DNA from: Xenophilus sp. AP218F | GTDB lineage: Bacteria; Pseudomonadota; Gammaproteobacteria; Burkholderiales; Chromobacteriaceae | Length of the DNA stretch: 64,000 bases | NCBI GenBank assembly: GCA_002213445.1 | Contig: NJIE01000027.1 | Span: 1 to 64,000 of the forward strand | Reading direction: 5' to 3' | Part shown: positions 8,362 to 19,070 of the stretch, in pieces | Layout of the letters: every line of letters starts with the position of its first letter | Numbering within the stretch: the stretch's first letter is position 1 | The notes under the pieces: model-generated | Database searches by the model: none | The model's input: the letters and a program-made list of their open reading frames with translations, nothing else | Told to the model about the DNA's origin: nothing | Made by a program: the position numbers and the translations under genes

Positions 8362-8389
8362 GAAAAGCGGCCGCCTGGGGGCGGCCGCT
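8362..8389 (-). terminator. Terminator of the phosphoesterase gene
   Basis: On the minus strand, GCGGCCGCC / GGCGGCCGC around a short loop is followed by TTTTCCC, 25 bases after the stop codon at 8413. Confidence 0.75.
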
Positions 8390-8412
8390 GCGCTTCAGAG
8401 CCTGTGTCTGGC

Positions 8413-10533
8413 TCAGTTGCGGCTCAGGTCCAGCGCCGCGGTCAGATCGCCCATCGGCTTGTAACCGTTGTCCACCAGCGCCGCGTCGCGCGCCAGCACG
8501 CCCGGCAGCGGCGCGAGGTTGAAGCGGCGGGTCAGGAAGCGCAAGACGGACGCGGTGTCGTACTGGGTGTGATCGACATGATTGCGCTTGGCGAACGGCG
8601 AAATCACGATGGCCGGAATGCGGGTGCCCGGCCCCCAGCGGTCGCCCTTGGGCACCGCGGCGTGGTCGTAGAAGCCGCCGTTCTCGTCGTAAGTCACCAC
8701 GATCAGCATGTTTTTCCACTGCGGGCTTTGCTGCAGCTTGGCGATCACATCGGCGATGTGGGCGTCGCCGTCGGCTACGCTGGCGTAGCCCGGGTGCTGG
8801 TTGAGATTGCCTTGCGGCTTGTAGAACGCCACTTGCGGCAGCTTGCCGGCGGCGGCGTCGCTGAGGAACTGGCTGTCGAAATCCTTCAGATGCTGGCTGC
8901 GATACGCCGCCTGGCTGGCCGGATCAAACGCCGCGTAATAGTTGAACGGCTGATGATGCGCCTGGAAATTGGCCACGCCGCCGTAGATCTTGGAAGGATC
9001 GGCCGCCACCGCGCTCCACGCGCCGGCGTACCAGGCCCAGCTGACCTTCCTGGCGTCCAGCCGGTCGGCGATGGTGGCCTGGGTTTGCGCCGGCAAGGTG
9101 GAAGCCTTGGCCGGGTCGGCGTACTTCTGGCTCGCATCGCCCGCAGCCGGCGCGTTGCCGCTGGGCTGGTACGGCGGCTGCATGGTATTGACCGCGTAGA
9201 ACTTGCCCGCCGCGTCCTTGGGCGTGAGGTTGCCGTCGTTCTGGTACTTGGCCTTGCCGACCAGCACCGACGCGGGCGACCCGGCCGCCGGCGTCAGGCG
9301 CAGGAAGTTGCCCTTGGCGTCGGTGTCTATCGCCGCGATGCTGCCCTTGGCCACCGAGGCATCGGCGTCCGGATACTCGGGCGCGCAGGCGCAAATCAGG
9401 TACTGGTGGTTGAGGAAGGAGCCGCCGAAGGCGCCCATGAAGAAGTTGTCGGCCAGCGTGTACTGGCGCGCCAGCTGCCACATCGCCATCTTGCTGCCGT
9501 CGTAGTAGCCCATGGTCAGGCCGCCGGCGTCGGAATACGCCGCGAACTTGTCGTTGGCGCCGCCGTTGATCTGCATCCGGTTGTTGTAGAAGCGGTGCAC
9601 CAGGTCGCGGGTGATGACCGATTGCGGCACCGCCACGCCGGTGCCGTTCAGGCCGGCGGGGTCGTCGATCTGGAACGGCTTGTTGGCGAAGCCGGTGGTT
9701 TGCGCCTGAGTCAGCGTCACGCTCTGGCCGGCGGCGGTCAGGCCGCCCCAGGTGGGCGGCAGCGCCGGCAGCGCGCTGCCGTCGAAATCTTTTTGCGCCG
9801 TGTAGCCGCCCCTGGAAGCCGGGTTGACGCCGGGGACGCCGTTGGCGCCGGGGAACAGACCGTACAGGTTGTCGAAGCCGCGGTTTTCGGCGTAAATCAC
9901 CACCACGTTCTGGATATCCTTCAGCGCCAGGCGGCGATGCATGGCCGCCTTCAAGTCGCCGCTCTTGCCCGCTTCCGCCACCGTCTCGGCGATGGCGTCG
10001 ATGCTCTGGCTGATGGCGGCCTTGAGCTTGGCCTTCACCGCCGGGTCTTTTTCCTTGTTGTGATCCTGCAGCAGCTTGGCCGGCTCCACGCCGATGCGCG
10101 CGGCCAGATCGCGGCTGGCGGCGGCCAGGTCGCCGCCGTTGCCGTCCATCGCGTCGGCCAGCTCGGTGGTGAGGGCGCTCACCACCTGGGTGGCGCCGGC
10201 CGGCGCGCGGAACGCCAGCGGCTGGGTCACCGCCGTAGCGGTCTGGGTGTCCGGATCGTAACGCACCGCGTCGACGCCCACTTCCACCGCCACCGCGCCG
10301 CTGCCCGGCAGCGTGTACGCGCCGTTGCCATCGGTATAAACGAAAGGCTCGCCGCTATCGCAGCGGCCGTTGTTGTTTTTGTCCAGACAGACTTTGGCGT
10401 GCCGGAAATAACTGCCGGTCACCACGCCGCTGCTGCCGGCGGCGGCCTCTCCTCCTCCGCTGCCGGCGCAGGCGGCCAACACCGCCGCGGCCAGGGCGGG
10501 CAGCGCCAGCGCGTATTGTTTGCGTCGCATCAT
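8413..10533 (-). CDS. Secreted phosphoesterase / acid phosphatase lipoprotein
   Basis: 706-residue exported protein with lipoprotein signal (ALAAAVLAACAG, Cys about residue 22). A short N-terminal module carries an EF-hand-like calcium loop, DKNNNGRCDSGE, followed by YTDGNGAYTLPG, resembling CNA-B/SdrD repeats. The rest is a phosphoesterase domain of the AcpA/phospholipase C family: NVVVIYAENRGFDNLYG near the start of the domain, TYDENGGFYDH and GPGTRIPAIVISPFAK near the end supply the metal and phosphate ligands. Start ATG at 10533 follows GGAG. It probably releases phosphate from organic esters, or cleaves phospholipid, at the cell surface. Substrate is not determinable. Divergent from the di-heme cytochrome gene. 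Confidence 0.88.
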   Translation of the reverse strand: MMRRKQYALALPALAAAVLAACAGSGGGEAAAGSSGVVTGSYFRHAKVCLDKNNNGRCDSGEPFVYTDGNGAYTLPGSGAVAVEVGVDAVRYDPDTQTATAVTQPLAFRAPAGATQVVSALTTELADAMDGNGGDLAAASRDLAARIGVEPAKLLQDHNKEKDPAVKAKLKAAISQSIDAIAETVAEAGKSGDLKAAMHRRLALKDIQNVVVIYAENRGFDNLYGLFPGANGVPGVNPASRGGYTAQKDFDGSALPALPPTWGGLTAAGQSVTLTQAQTTGFANKPFQIDDPAGLNGTGVAVPQSVITRDLVHRFYNNRMQINGGANDKFAAYSDAGGLTMGYYDGSKMAMWQLARQYTLADNFFMGAFGGSFLNHQYLICACAPEYPDADASVAKGSIAAIDTDAKGNFLRLTPAAGSPASVLVGKAKYQNDGNLTPKDAAGKFYAVNTMQPPYQPSGNAPAAGDASQKYADPAKASTLPAQTQATIADRLDARKVSWAWYAGAWSAVAADPSKIYGGVANFQAHHQPFNYYAAFDPASQAAYRSQHLKDFDSQFLSDAAAGKLPQVAFYKPQGNLNQHPGYASVADGDAHIADVIAKLQQSPQWKNMLIVVTYDENGGFYDHAAVPKGDRWGPGTRIPAIVISPFAKRNHVDHTQYDTASVLRFLTRRFNLAPLPGVLARDAALVDNGYKPMGDLTAALDLSRN

Positions 10534-10701
10534 CCGTTCTCCATCGATCTATTTTTGTCAGAGCGCGAATTATCAGGGGCGAATATTGCATCGGCCTGAC
10601 CGCGGCATGACAGTAAGATTGCGGATGAAAAACAAGAAGCGTCACACGATTGTCATCCCGGCTGAGTACATTTGGCCGCGTTCTCTCCTCCACGCCTCAT
10701 C

Positions 10702-11982
10702 ATGTTCAAAGCTCTCTCCCTGCTGCCGGCCGTCTGCCTGCTGGCCGCCGCCGCGCTGGCCGCGAGCGCCGACCAGGCCGCTCGCCGCCCTCCGGCCACC
10801 AAGGCCGCCGCCGCTTTTCGCCCGTACGCGCCCGACCCGGCGCACCCGGTCAGCGCCGCGCAACTGGACGCGCTGGGACGCCGGCTGTTTTCCGACCCGG
10901 CCCTGTCCGCCAGCGGCCAGCTGTCCTGCGCCAGCTGCCATTCCCCCGCCCACGCCTACGGCCCGCCCAACGCGCTGGCGACGCAACCGGGCGGCAAGGA
11001 TGGCGCGCAGCCCGGCGTGCGGGCCGCGCCGTCGCTGCGCTATTTGCAAAACGTGCCGCCGTTTTCCGAACACTTCCGCGACAACGACGGCAACGACAGC
11101 GAGGACGCCGGCCCCACCGGCGGGCTGACCTGGGACGGCCGCGCCGGCTCCGCCCACGAACAGGCCGGCCTGCCGCTGCTGGCCGCCAACGAAATGGCCA
11201 ACCGCAGCGAGGAAGAAGCGGCCGAGCGCTTGCGTCGCTCCCGGCACGCCGCCGAGTTTCAGCGCTTGTTCGGTCAGGACATTTTCAAGGAACCGCGCCG
11301 CGCCTTCGCCAAGGCCGCGCTGGCTTTGGAGGTGTTCCAGCAGAACCCGCGCGAGTTCTACCCCTACGACAGCAAGTACGACGCCTATCTGCGCGGCCAG
11401 GCGCGGCTGAGCGCGCAGGAAGCGCGCGGACTGCGGGCGTTCAACGATCCGGCCAAGGGCAATTGCGCCAGCTGCCACGTCAGCCGCATCGGCGAGGACG
11501 GGGCGTTTCCGTCCTTCAGCGACTACGGCCACATCGCCGTGGGCGCGCCCCGCAACGCCGGCCTGCCGGCCAACGCCAATCCGGCCTACTTCGATCTGGG
11601 GCTGTGCGGCCCCTATCGCGCCGATCTGAAACAGCATGCGGAGTACTGCGGCCTGTTCCGCACCCCCAGCCTGCGCAACGTCGCCCGCCGCCAGGCCTTT
11701 TTCCACAACGGCGTGTTCCACGATTTGCGCCAGGTGCTGCGCTTTTACGCCGAACGCGACGTTCGGCCCGAGAAATGGTATCCGCGCGGCCAGGACGGCC
11801 GCCCGGCCAAGTTCAACGACCTGCCGGCGGCCTATCGCGCCAACGTCAACATGGAGCCGCCCTTCGGCGGCAAGCCCGGCGGCAAACCGGCCTTCGGCGA
11901 GCGCGACATCGACGACATGCTGGCCTTCCTGAAAACGCTGAACGACGGCTACCGGCCGCCCGCCGGCCGCGCCAAAAGCTAG
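10702..11982 (+). CDS. Di-heme cytochrome c peroxidase / MauG-family protein
   Basis: 426-residue periplasmic protein with signal peptide (MFKALSLLPAVCLLAAAALA). Two c-type heme sites, CASCHS (near residue 77) and CASCHV (near residue 256), fit the bacterial cytochrome c peroxidase/MauG fold. The second half contains FRTPSLRNVA, the family's conserved region. It probably reduces peroxides with electrons from small cytochromes, or performs MauG-like oxidation. The lack of an obvious protein substrate gene nearby makes the peroxidase role more likely. The start codon was set at 10702 to begin at the signal peptide. Its stop codon overlaps the stop of the convergent oxidoreductase. Confidence 0.87.
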   Translation: MFKALSLLPAVCLLAAAALAASADQAARRPPATKAAAAFRPYAPDPAHPVSAAQLDALGRRLFSDPALSASGQLSCASCHSPAHAYGPPNALATQPGGKDGAQPGVRAAPSLRYLQNVPPFSEHFRDNDGNDSEDAGPTGGLTWDGRAGSAHEQAGLPLLAANEMANRSEEEAAERLRRSRHAAEFQRLFGQDIFKEPRRAFAKAALALEVFQQNPREFYPYDSKYDAYLRGQARLSAQEARGLRAFNDPAKGNCASCHVSRIGEDGAFPSFSDYGHIAVGAPRNAGLPANANPAYFDLGLCGPYRADLKQHAEYCGLFRTPSLRNVARRQAFFHNGVFHDLRQVLRFYAERDVRPEKWYPRGQDGRPAKFNDLPAAYRANVNMEPPFGGKPGGKPAFGERDIDDMLAFLKTLNDGYRPPAGRAKS

Positions 11983-13019
11983 GCCCGCGTCGGCAAGCGC
12001 CGCCCCTGCTCGGCGCTTTGTTCGGCCAGTTCCAGCAGCGTCATCACCTGCAAGGCTTCGTCCACGCTGACCGGAACCGGCCCGCGGCCGCGCACCGCCG
12101 CCGCCATGCGCTGGTAATACTCGCGATAATCGCCGCGAGCCGGCGGCTGGTTTTCGGCCAGCACCTGCTCGCCGTCGGCGAACAACAGCTGCCCCGGCAC
12201 CGGGTCCAGGCCCCAGCCTTCGCCCCCCGGCCGCGCGCCGCGTTTCAACGCGCCCTCCTGCGCGTCCAGGCCGAACTTCAGGTAACTGGCCCGATCGCCG
12301 TGCAGGCTGAAACGCGGATTGCCGCCGCTGACCAGGCAGGAGCCGTGCAGCACGGCGTGGAAGCCGGGATAGAACAGCTGGACATGAAAGTAATCGGTGG
12401 CCTGCGCGCCGGCGCGCTGCTTGGCCAGCGTCGCCTGCAGCGCTTCGGGCAGACCGAACAACTGCAGCGCCTGATCGAGCAGATGCGAGCCCAGGTCGTA
12501 CCACAGGCCCGAGCCGGGCAGGTTCTGCTCGCGCCAGCGCGCGCGCGGCTCGGGGCGGAAGCGGTCGAAATGGGATTCGAAGTGGCTGAGCCGGCCCAGG
12601 CGGCCGCTGGCCAACAGCTCGCGCAGCGCCAGGAAATCGGCGTCCCAGCGGCGATTATGAAAGACCGAGACCAGCCGCGAGCACGCGCCCTGCAGCCGGG
12701 CCAGCGCCCGCGCCTGGTACAGGTTGACGGTGAAAGGCTTGTCCACCACCACGTGCTTGCCGGCCAGCAGCGCCGCTTCGGCCTGCTCGAAATGCAGGGT
12801 ATTGGGGGTGGCCAGCACGATCAGCTCGATTTCCGGATCGGCCAGCGCGGTCTCGTAATCCGGGCAGACGCGGCAGTCCGGCCAGTCGGCGGCGGCGGCC
12901 TCCCCGCTGCTGACGATGGTATGCAGGATCAGCCCCGGCGCGGCGGCGATCAGCGGGGCGTGAAAGGTTTTTCCGGCGTAGCCGTAGCCCACCAGGGCGA
13001 CATGGACGGGAAAGTTCAT
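11979..13019 (-). CDS. Gfo/Idh/MocA family oxidoreductase
   Basis: 346-residue NAD(P)-dependent dehydrogenase. The Rossmann motif GYGYAGKTFHAPLI sits at residues 10-23, and the family's catalytic/binding EKP-equivalent appears as VVDKPFTVNLYQA. The C-terminal half is the alpha/beta domain of this family, related to YdgJ/YvaA-type sugar or inositol dehydrogenases. Start ATG at 13019 gives MNFPVHVALVGYGYAG; upstream frame residues lack homology. It overlaps the convergent cytochrome gene by four bases. The natural substrate is unknown, and there is no sugar-utilisation operon beside it. Confidence 0.88.
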   Translation of the reverse strand: MNFPVHVALVGYGYAGKTFHAPLIAAAPGLILHTIVSSGEAAAADWPDCRVCPDYETALADPEIELIVLATPNTLHFEQAEAALLAGKHVVVDKPFTVNLYQARALARLQGACSRLVSVFHNRRWDADFLALRELLASGRLGRLSHFESHFDRFRPEPRARWREQNLPGSGLWYDLGSHLLDQALQLFGLPEALQATLAKQRAGAQATDYFHVQLFYPGFHAVLHGSCLVSGGNPRFSLHGDRASYLKFGLDAQEGALKRGARPGGEGWGLDPVPGQLLFADGEQVLAENQPPARGDYREYYQRMAAAVRGRGPVPVSVDEALQVMTLLELAEQSAEQGRRLPTRA

Positions 13020-13113
13020 GTTGAGGATATCCGGTTGCGCGACAACCCGCAGTGTAACGGCATGCCGGGCCGGCGGCGAGCCGCCGCCTGGCAAACACCA
13101 ACCGCGCGGCCAG

Positions 13114-13142
13114 CAAAAAGCCCACCGCGAAGGGTGGGCTTG
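13114..13142 (-). terminator. purA terminator
   Basis: Minus-strand stem GCCCACC / GGTGGGC with loop CTTCGC, followed by TTTTTG, about 25 bases beyond the purA stop codon. Confidence 0.9.
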
Positions 13143-13164
13143 GCAGGCTAGCGACGAGGCTGGC

Positions 13165-14475
<1,311 letters not shown>

Positions 14476-14495
14476 TCAGTCAGATACAAACAAAC

Positions 14496-15647
14496 TCAGT
14501 TAAACGGCGCGATCTGCCAGCCGTCGCCGGCCGGGATCAGATCGCGATTGCAGTTCAGCGCGGCGGACGATTCGCCCAGGTAGTCGATGACCACCATTTC
14601 CCCGCTGGCGCGCAAACGGTCGATTTCCGCGCGCGCCGCCGGCAACAGCCGGGCCTGGACGCGGATGCCCTGGCTGGGATCGCGCTCGGGCAGGATCCGG
14701 ATCAGATCGCGCAAGTCCAGGCTGAAGCCGGTGGCCGGCCGCGCGCGGCCGAAACGGCGGCCGACATTGTCGTAGCGGCCGCCGCGGGCGATGGCGTCGG
14801 ACCAGCCTGGCGCGTAAGCGGCGAACATCAATCCCGTATGGTAGAAGTCGCCGCGCAATTCCGCGAGATCGAAGCTCAAGGCCACCTCGGGCGGCAAGGC
14901 GCGGGCGATGGCCAAGAGCTGGGTCAGCCCCAGCTCCACCTCCGGCAGCGACGGCAGCCGGCGGCGCGCCTCTTCCAGCACGCCCACCGGGCCGTACAGC
15001 TCGGGCAGCGCGAGAAACGCGCTCTTGTACGGTTCGGCGACGCCGGCGACTAGCTCGGCGATGCCGGCGGCGTCCTTATTCTGCAGCAGCGAGAACAACT
15101 CGCGCGTCCGCTCGTCGCCAAGGCCGGCGGCATTGGCGATGCCGCGGAAGATGGCGATGTGGCCGACATCCAGACGCAAGGCGCCGACGCCCGCGTCGCG
15201 CAGCGACTTCAGCATCAGTTCGATGATTTCCAGATCGGCCTCGATGCCGGCGTGGCCGTACAGCTCCGCCCCCACCTGCAACGGCTCGCGCGAACTCATC
15301 AAACCCGCCGGGCGGGTATGCACCACGCTGCCGGCGTAGCACAAGCGGGTGACGCCGGTGCGCGCGCCCAGAAGGTGGGCGTCGATACGCGCCACCTGCG
15401 GCGTGATGTCAGCGCGCAGGCCCAGCTGGCGGCCGGAGAGCTGATCGTCCAGCTTGAAGGTTTTCATCTCCAGCGTGGCGTCGCCGGCGCTGATCAGAGA
15501 GTCGATGTATTCGATCATCGGCGGCAGCACCAGCTCGTAGCCGGCCACGCGAAAACCTTCCAGCATCGTCGCCTTGGCGGACTCGACCTGGCGCGCGCGC
15601 GCCGGCAGGATGTCCGCTATGTATTCGGGTAACAGCCAATTACGCAT
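14496..15647 (-). CDS. hisZ: ATP phosphoribosyltransferase regulatory subunit
   Basis: 383-residue HisRS-like protein that activates the short-form HisG in histidine biosynthesis. It resembles the class II synthetase core (MRNWLLPEYIADILP..., ADITPQVARIDAHL, CYAGSVVHTRP) but is shorter than HisS and lacks the anticodon domain, which separates it from the true HisS encoded at 22.6 kb. The ATG at 15647 was chosen over an in-frame TTG four codons earlier. It sits between hflC and purA, a placement known from other beta-proteobacteria. HisG must be encoded elsewhere. Confidence 0.95.
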   Translation of the reverse strand: MRNWLLPEYIADILPARARQVESAKATMLEGFRVAGYELVLPPMIEYIDSLISAGDATLEMKTFKLDDQLSGRQLGLRADITPQVARIDAHLLGARTGVTRLCYAGSVVHTRPAGLMSSREPLQVGAELYGHAGIEADLEIIELMLKSLRDAGVGALRLDVGHIAIFRGIANAAGLGDERTRELFSLLQNKDAAGIAELVAGVAEPYKSAFLALPELYGPVGVLEEARRRLPSLPEVELGLTQLLAIARALPPEVALSFDLAELRGDFYHTGLMFAAYAPGWSDAIARGGRYDNVGRRFGRARPATGFSLDLRDLIRILPERDPSQGIRVQARLLPAARAEIDRLRASGEMVVIDYLGESSAALNCNRDLIPAGDGWQIAPFN

Positions 15648-15660
15648 GTTTCGCTTCAAC

Positions 15661-15691
15661 AGAATAAAAGGCGGGATGGGTGTCCCGCCTT
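15661..15691 (-). terminator. Terminator after hflC
   Basis: Minus strand: AAGGCGGGA / TCCCGCCTT stem followed by TTATTCT. A second hairpin, AACTGGCC / GGCCAGTT (15702-15727), lies just upstream. Together they separate the hflX-hflK-hflC transcript from hisZ-purA. Confidence 0.75.
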
Positions 15692-15750
15692 GTTATCAGC
15701 AAACTGGCCAGGTCGCCCCGGCCAGTTGTCTTCATCAAATTGTTCGCGCC

Positions 15751-16632
15751 TTACTTGCTCTTGCCGGCGCCCGCTTGCGGGTTCTTCAGATACTTGAAGA
15801 ATTCGCTGTTGGGCTCCAGCACCAGCACGTCGCTCTTGTTCTTGAACGACTCCTTGTAGGCGTCCATGCTGCGCCAGAAGGCGTAAAACTCCGGATTCTT
15901 GCCGTAGGCTTCGGCGTAGATGGCCGCCGCCTTGGCGTCGCCCTGGCCCTTCAGCTCCTGGGCCTTGCGGTACGCTTCGGCCAGGATCACCTCGCGCTGC
16001 TTGTCGGCTTCCGCCCTCACCCGTTCGGCGTTGGCGGCGCCTTCGCTGCGCAGCTGGCTGGCCACGGTGCGACGCTCGGACTGCATCCGATCGTAGACCG
16101 AACTGCTGATTTTATCCGGAAAGTCGACTCTTTTTAAGCGCACATCAAGAATTTCCACGCCTATTTTACGCGCATCCGCGTCCGCGCGCTTGCGAACCGT
16201 CTCCATCACCTGGTCGCGCTGCCCGGATATGACGTCTGCAACCAGCTTCTGGCCGAACTCGGCGCGCAGGCCGTCGTTGATGGTCTGCTTCAGGCGCGCC
16301 ACCGCGGCGGCCTCGGAACCCACGCTCTTGTAGAACTGCTCCACGTCCACCACGCGCCACTTGACGAAGCTGTCCACCAGCACGTTCTTCTTCTCGCGGG
16401 TGTTGAACAGCTCCGGCGTTTCGGCGTCGATGGTCTGTACCCGGCGGTCGAAATAACGGACGTTTTGCAGCAGCGGGATCTTGAACTGGATGCCCGGCTC
16501 CTTGATGATGCGCACCACTTCGCCAAACTGGAATACCAGCGCGAACTGGCGCTGGTCCACGGTAAACAGCGACAGGCTGGCGATGAACAGCGCACCGGCT
16601 ATGGCTACTACAGTCGGAATCAGTCTATCCAT
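15751..16632 (-). CDS. hflC: HflC, FtsH protease modulator
   Basis: 293-residue inner-membrane protein of the SPFH/prohibitin family. One N-terminal membrane segment (about 5-23, IPTVVAIAGALFIASLSLF) precedes the band-7 domain, whose typical start is VDQRQFALVFQFGEVVR. A long helical region rich in Ala, Glu and Arg (DAKAAAIYAEAYGK) follows. It forms the HflKC cage around FtsH and limits its attack on membrane proteins. It starts four bases after the hflK stop codon, so the two are translated together. The length is close to E. coli HflC (334). Confidence 0.96.
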   Translation of the reverse strand: MDRLIPTVVAIAGALFIASLSLFTVDQRQFALVFQFGEVVRIIKEPGIQFKIPLLQNVRYFDRRVQTIDAETPELFNTREKKNVLVDSFVKWRVVDVEQFYKSVGSEAAAVARLKQTINDGLRAEFGQKLVADVISGQRDQVMETVRKRADADARKIGVEILDVRLKRVDFPDKISSSVYDRMQSERRTVASQLRSEGAANAERVRAEADKQREVILAEAYRKAQELKGQGDAKAAAIYAEAYGKNPEFYAFWRSMDAYKESFKNKSDVLVLEPNSEFFKYLKNPQAGAGKSK

Positions 16633-16635
16633 CGC

Positions 16636-17856
16636 TTAACGCTCCACACCAAAGAAGTCACGGCCGCGCGCGGCTTCGCGCCCGCTCTTGCCCGCCTGGG
16701 GCGCGGCGGCCGGCGCCGGCTGCCCGGCAGGCGGCGTCGTGGCTGCCGGGGCCTGGGCGGCCGGCGCGGCAGTCGGATTGCTCATCTGCACCAGCTTGTC
16801 CAGCGGCAGGTACAACAGGTTGTTGCTGCCCTTCTGGTCCACCAGCACCTTGGTCGTGTTGTTCATGATCTGCTGCATCATGTCCAGGTACATGCGGTCG
16901 CGCATGACCTTGGGCGCCTTGTTGTATTCGGACAACACTTGCTTGAAGCGAGCGGCGTCGCCCTGCGCGCGGGAAACCACCTGCTGTTGGTAAGCTTCGG
17001 ATTCCTGCTGCAGCCTCGCGGCCATGCCCTGCGCCTTGGGCACCACCTCGTTGGCGTAAGCCATGCCCTCGTTGAGCAGCTTGTCCTTGTCCTGGCCGGC
17101 CTTCACCGCGTCGTCGAACGCCGCCAGCACCTGCTCGGGCGGCTGCACGTCGTTGATGTTGACCTTGGCGATGCGGATGCCCAGCGCGTAGCGGTCCACC
17201 ACGTCCTGAATCACCTTGCGCGCGTCGGCGGCGATCTGGGCGCGGCCTTCGTTGAGCACGAAATCCACCTTGTTGCGGCCCACCACTTCGCGGATCGCGG
17301 TTTCGGTAGCCTGCTTGACGATGTCCTTGGCGTCGCGGTCCTTGGCGGCGTTGTTGAACAGGAAGGCGCGCGCGTCCTTGATGTCGTACTGCACCGACAG
17401 CTGCACGTCGATGATGTTCTGGTCGGCGGTCAGCATCAGCGACTCTTCCGGCACGCGGTTCTTGGCGCTGTTGCGATAACCCACTTCCACGCTGCGCAGC
17501 TCGGTCAGGTTGACGATTTCCACCTTCTCGAACGGATACGGCGCGTGCCATTGCAAGCCGGGCTCGGTGACGCGGTTGAAGCTGCCCATGCGCAGCACCA
17601 CGCCCTCTTCGCGGGCGTCCACCACGTAAAAGCCGCTGGCCAGCCACAGCGCGGCCAGCACGCCGACCACCACCGCGGCGCCGCCGCGGAACGGCGGGCG
17701 TTGGCTGGACGGGCCGGCATTGCCATTGTTGGGGCCTTGCGGATTTTTGGCGCCCAACAGCCGCGCCAGCTTCTGGTTCAGATTACGGAACACTTCATCA
17801 AGGTCCGGCGGTCCGTCGTTGCCACGACGGCCCCGGTTGGGATCATTCTGCGACAT
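16636..17856 (-). CDS. hflK: HflK, FtsH protease modulator
   Basis: 406-residue partner of HflC. A Gly/Asn/Arg-rich cytoplasmic N-terminus (GRRGNDGPPDLDEV) is followed by a membrane segment at about 62-82, then a band-7/SPFH domain (VDAREEGVVLRMGSFNRV). The C-terminus is Ala/Pro-rich low-complexity sequence. The start ATG at 17856 lies inside the end of hflX, overlapping it by 14 bases, as expected for translational coupling in the hfq-hflX-hflK-hflC block. Confidence 0.96.
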   Translation of the reverse strand: MSQNDPNRGRRGNDGPPDLDEVFRNLNQKLARLLGAKNPQGPNNGNAGPSSQRPPFRGGAAVVVGVLAALWLASGFYVVDAREEGVVLRMGSFNRVTEPGLQWHAPYPFEKVEIVNLTELRSVEVGYRNSAKNRVPEESLMLTADQNIIDVQLSVQYDIKDARAFLFNNAAKDRDAKDIVKQATETAIREVVGRNKVDFVLNEGRAQIAADARKVIQDVVDRYALGIRIAKVNINDVQPPEQVLAAFDDAVKAGQDKDKLLNEGMAYANEVVPKAQGMAARLQQESEAYQQQVVSRAQGDAARFKQVLSEYNKAPKVMRDRMYLDMMQQIMNNTTKVLVDQKGSNNLLYLPLDKLVQMSNPTAAPAAQAPAATTPPAGQPAPAAAPQAGKSGREAARGRDFFGVER

Positions 17857-18973
17857 GCTCGTAGGGTTCTTTATGTTTGTGTTGGAATGATTGCACCCAT
17901 TCGGCAATCACCTCGCGCAAGAGTTCCAGGCCGGCGCCGGTCAATGCGGATACCCGCACCGACACCGCCCGTCCCGCCTCGTCGCGCTCGACTTCCGGCT
18001 CGAGGCCGCGCAAATCGCACTTGTTCCAGACGATGAGCTGCGGAATGTCCTCGGCGCCGATTTCAGCCAGCACCTTGTTGACTTCGTCGATCTGCACGTC
18101 GCGCTGCTCGCTGGAGGAATCGACCACGTGCAACAGCAGGTCGGCCTGCACCGTCTCCTCAAGGGTAGCGCGAAACGCCGCCACCAAGCTATGGGGCAAA
18201 TCACGAATGAAACCGACGGTGTCGGAGATGACGATGGACGCCTCGTGATTGAGAAACAGCTTGCGGCTGGTGGTGTCCAGCGTGGCGAACAGCTGGTCGG
18301 CGGCGTAGATGTTGGCCTTGGTCAGCGCGTTGAACAGCGTGGACTTGCCGGCGTTGGTATAACCGACGATGGAGACCGAAGCCACGCCGGCGCGCACGCG
18401 GTTGCGGCGCTGGGTGTGGCGCTGCTTCTGCACCTGCTCCAGCCGGCTCTTGAGCGCGGAGACGCGCTTGCCGAGCAGGCGGCGGTCGGTTTCCAGCTGG
18501 GTTTCGCCCGGCCCGCGCAGGCCGACGCCGCCCTTCTGGCGCTCCAGGTGGGTCCAGCCGCGCACCAGACGGGTGGACATGTGCGACAGCTGCGCCAGCT
18601 CGACCTGCAGCTTGCCTTCGTGGCTGCGGGCGCGCTGGGCGAAGATGTCGAGAATCAGGCTGTTGCGGTCGATGACGCGGCATTGCAGCGCGCGCTCCAG
18701 ATTGCGCTCCTGCGCCGGCGACAGCGCATGGTTGAAAATCACCACATTGGCGCCGGTGGCGCGCACCTGCGCGCCGATTTCCTCAACCTTGCCCTTGCCG
18801 GCGAACAGCGCGGCGTCGGGGCGCTGACGCTTGCCCTCCACCACGCCCAGAACTTCCACCTGCGCGCCGCGCACCAGTTCGGCGCACTCAGCCAGGCTTT
18901 CCTGGTGGTCGCCATTGCCAAAATCCAGGCTGACCAGGATGGCCTGGTCGCCTAAGTCGGGACGATCAAACAC
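17843..18973 (-). CDS. hflX: GTPase HflX
   Basis: 376-residue ribosome-binding GTPase that rescues or splits stalled 70S ribosomes under stress. The N-terminal HflX domain contains AGKGKVEEI, the linker has GVGLRGPGETQLETDRR, a family signature, and the G domain shows G1 GYTNAGKSTLFN, G3 DTVGFI and G4 NKCD. The start is a GTG at 18973 giving MFDRPDLGDQ; no ATG is available at this position. It lies between hfq and hflK as in most proteobacteria, with a possible weak terminator between hfq and hflX. Confidence 0.96.
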   Translation of the reverse strand: MFDRPDLGDQAILVSLDFGNGDHQESLAECAELVRGAQVEVLGVVEGKRQRPDAALFAGKGKVEEIGAQVRATGANVVIFNHALSPAQERNLERALQCRVIDRNSLILDIFAQRARSHEGKLQVELAQLSHMSTRLVRGWTHLERQKGGVGLRGPGETQLETDRRLLGKRVSALKSRLEQVQKQRHTQRRNRVRAGVASVSIVGYTNAGKSTLFNALTKANIYAADQLFATLDTTSRKLFLNHEASIVISDTVGFIRDLPHSLVAAFRATLEETVQADLLLHVVDSSSEQRDVQIDEVNKVLAEIGAEDIPQLIVWNKCDLRGLEPEVERDEAGRAVSVRVSALTGAGLELLREVIAEWVQSFQHKHKEPYEHVAE

Positions 18974-19015
18974 GTATCGAAAACCCAGTTGTCAAGCGAT
19001 AAACGACAAAGGCCG

Positions 19016-19038
19016 AAAGACCGCATCTTGCGATGCGG
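19016..19038 (-). terminator. Possible hfq terminator
   Basis: Minus strand: CCGCATC-GCAA-GATGCGG stem followed by TCTTTC and then TTTGTC, located 30-55 bases after the hfq stop. The T run is broken, so partial read-through into hflX is likely. Confidence 0.6.
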
Positions 19039-19070
19039 CCAATCGGCCCGATCGGAACATCAGCAAGCGC

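Noticed and set aside
14496..15647. Second histidyl-tRNA synthetase
   Set aside because: Lacks the anticodon-binding domain and sits between hflC and purA, which identifies it as HisZ.
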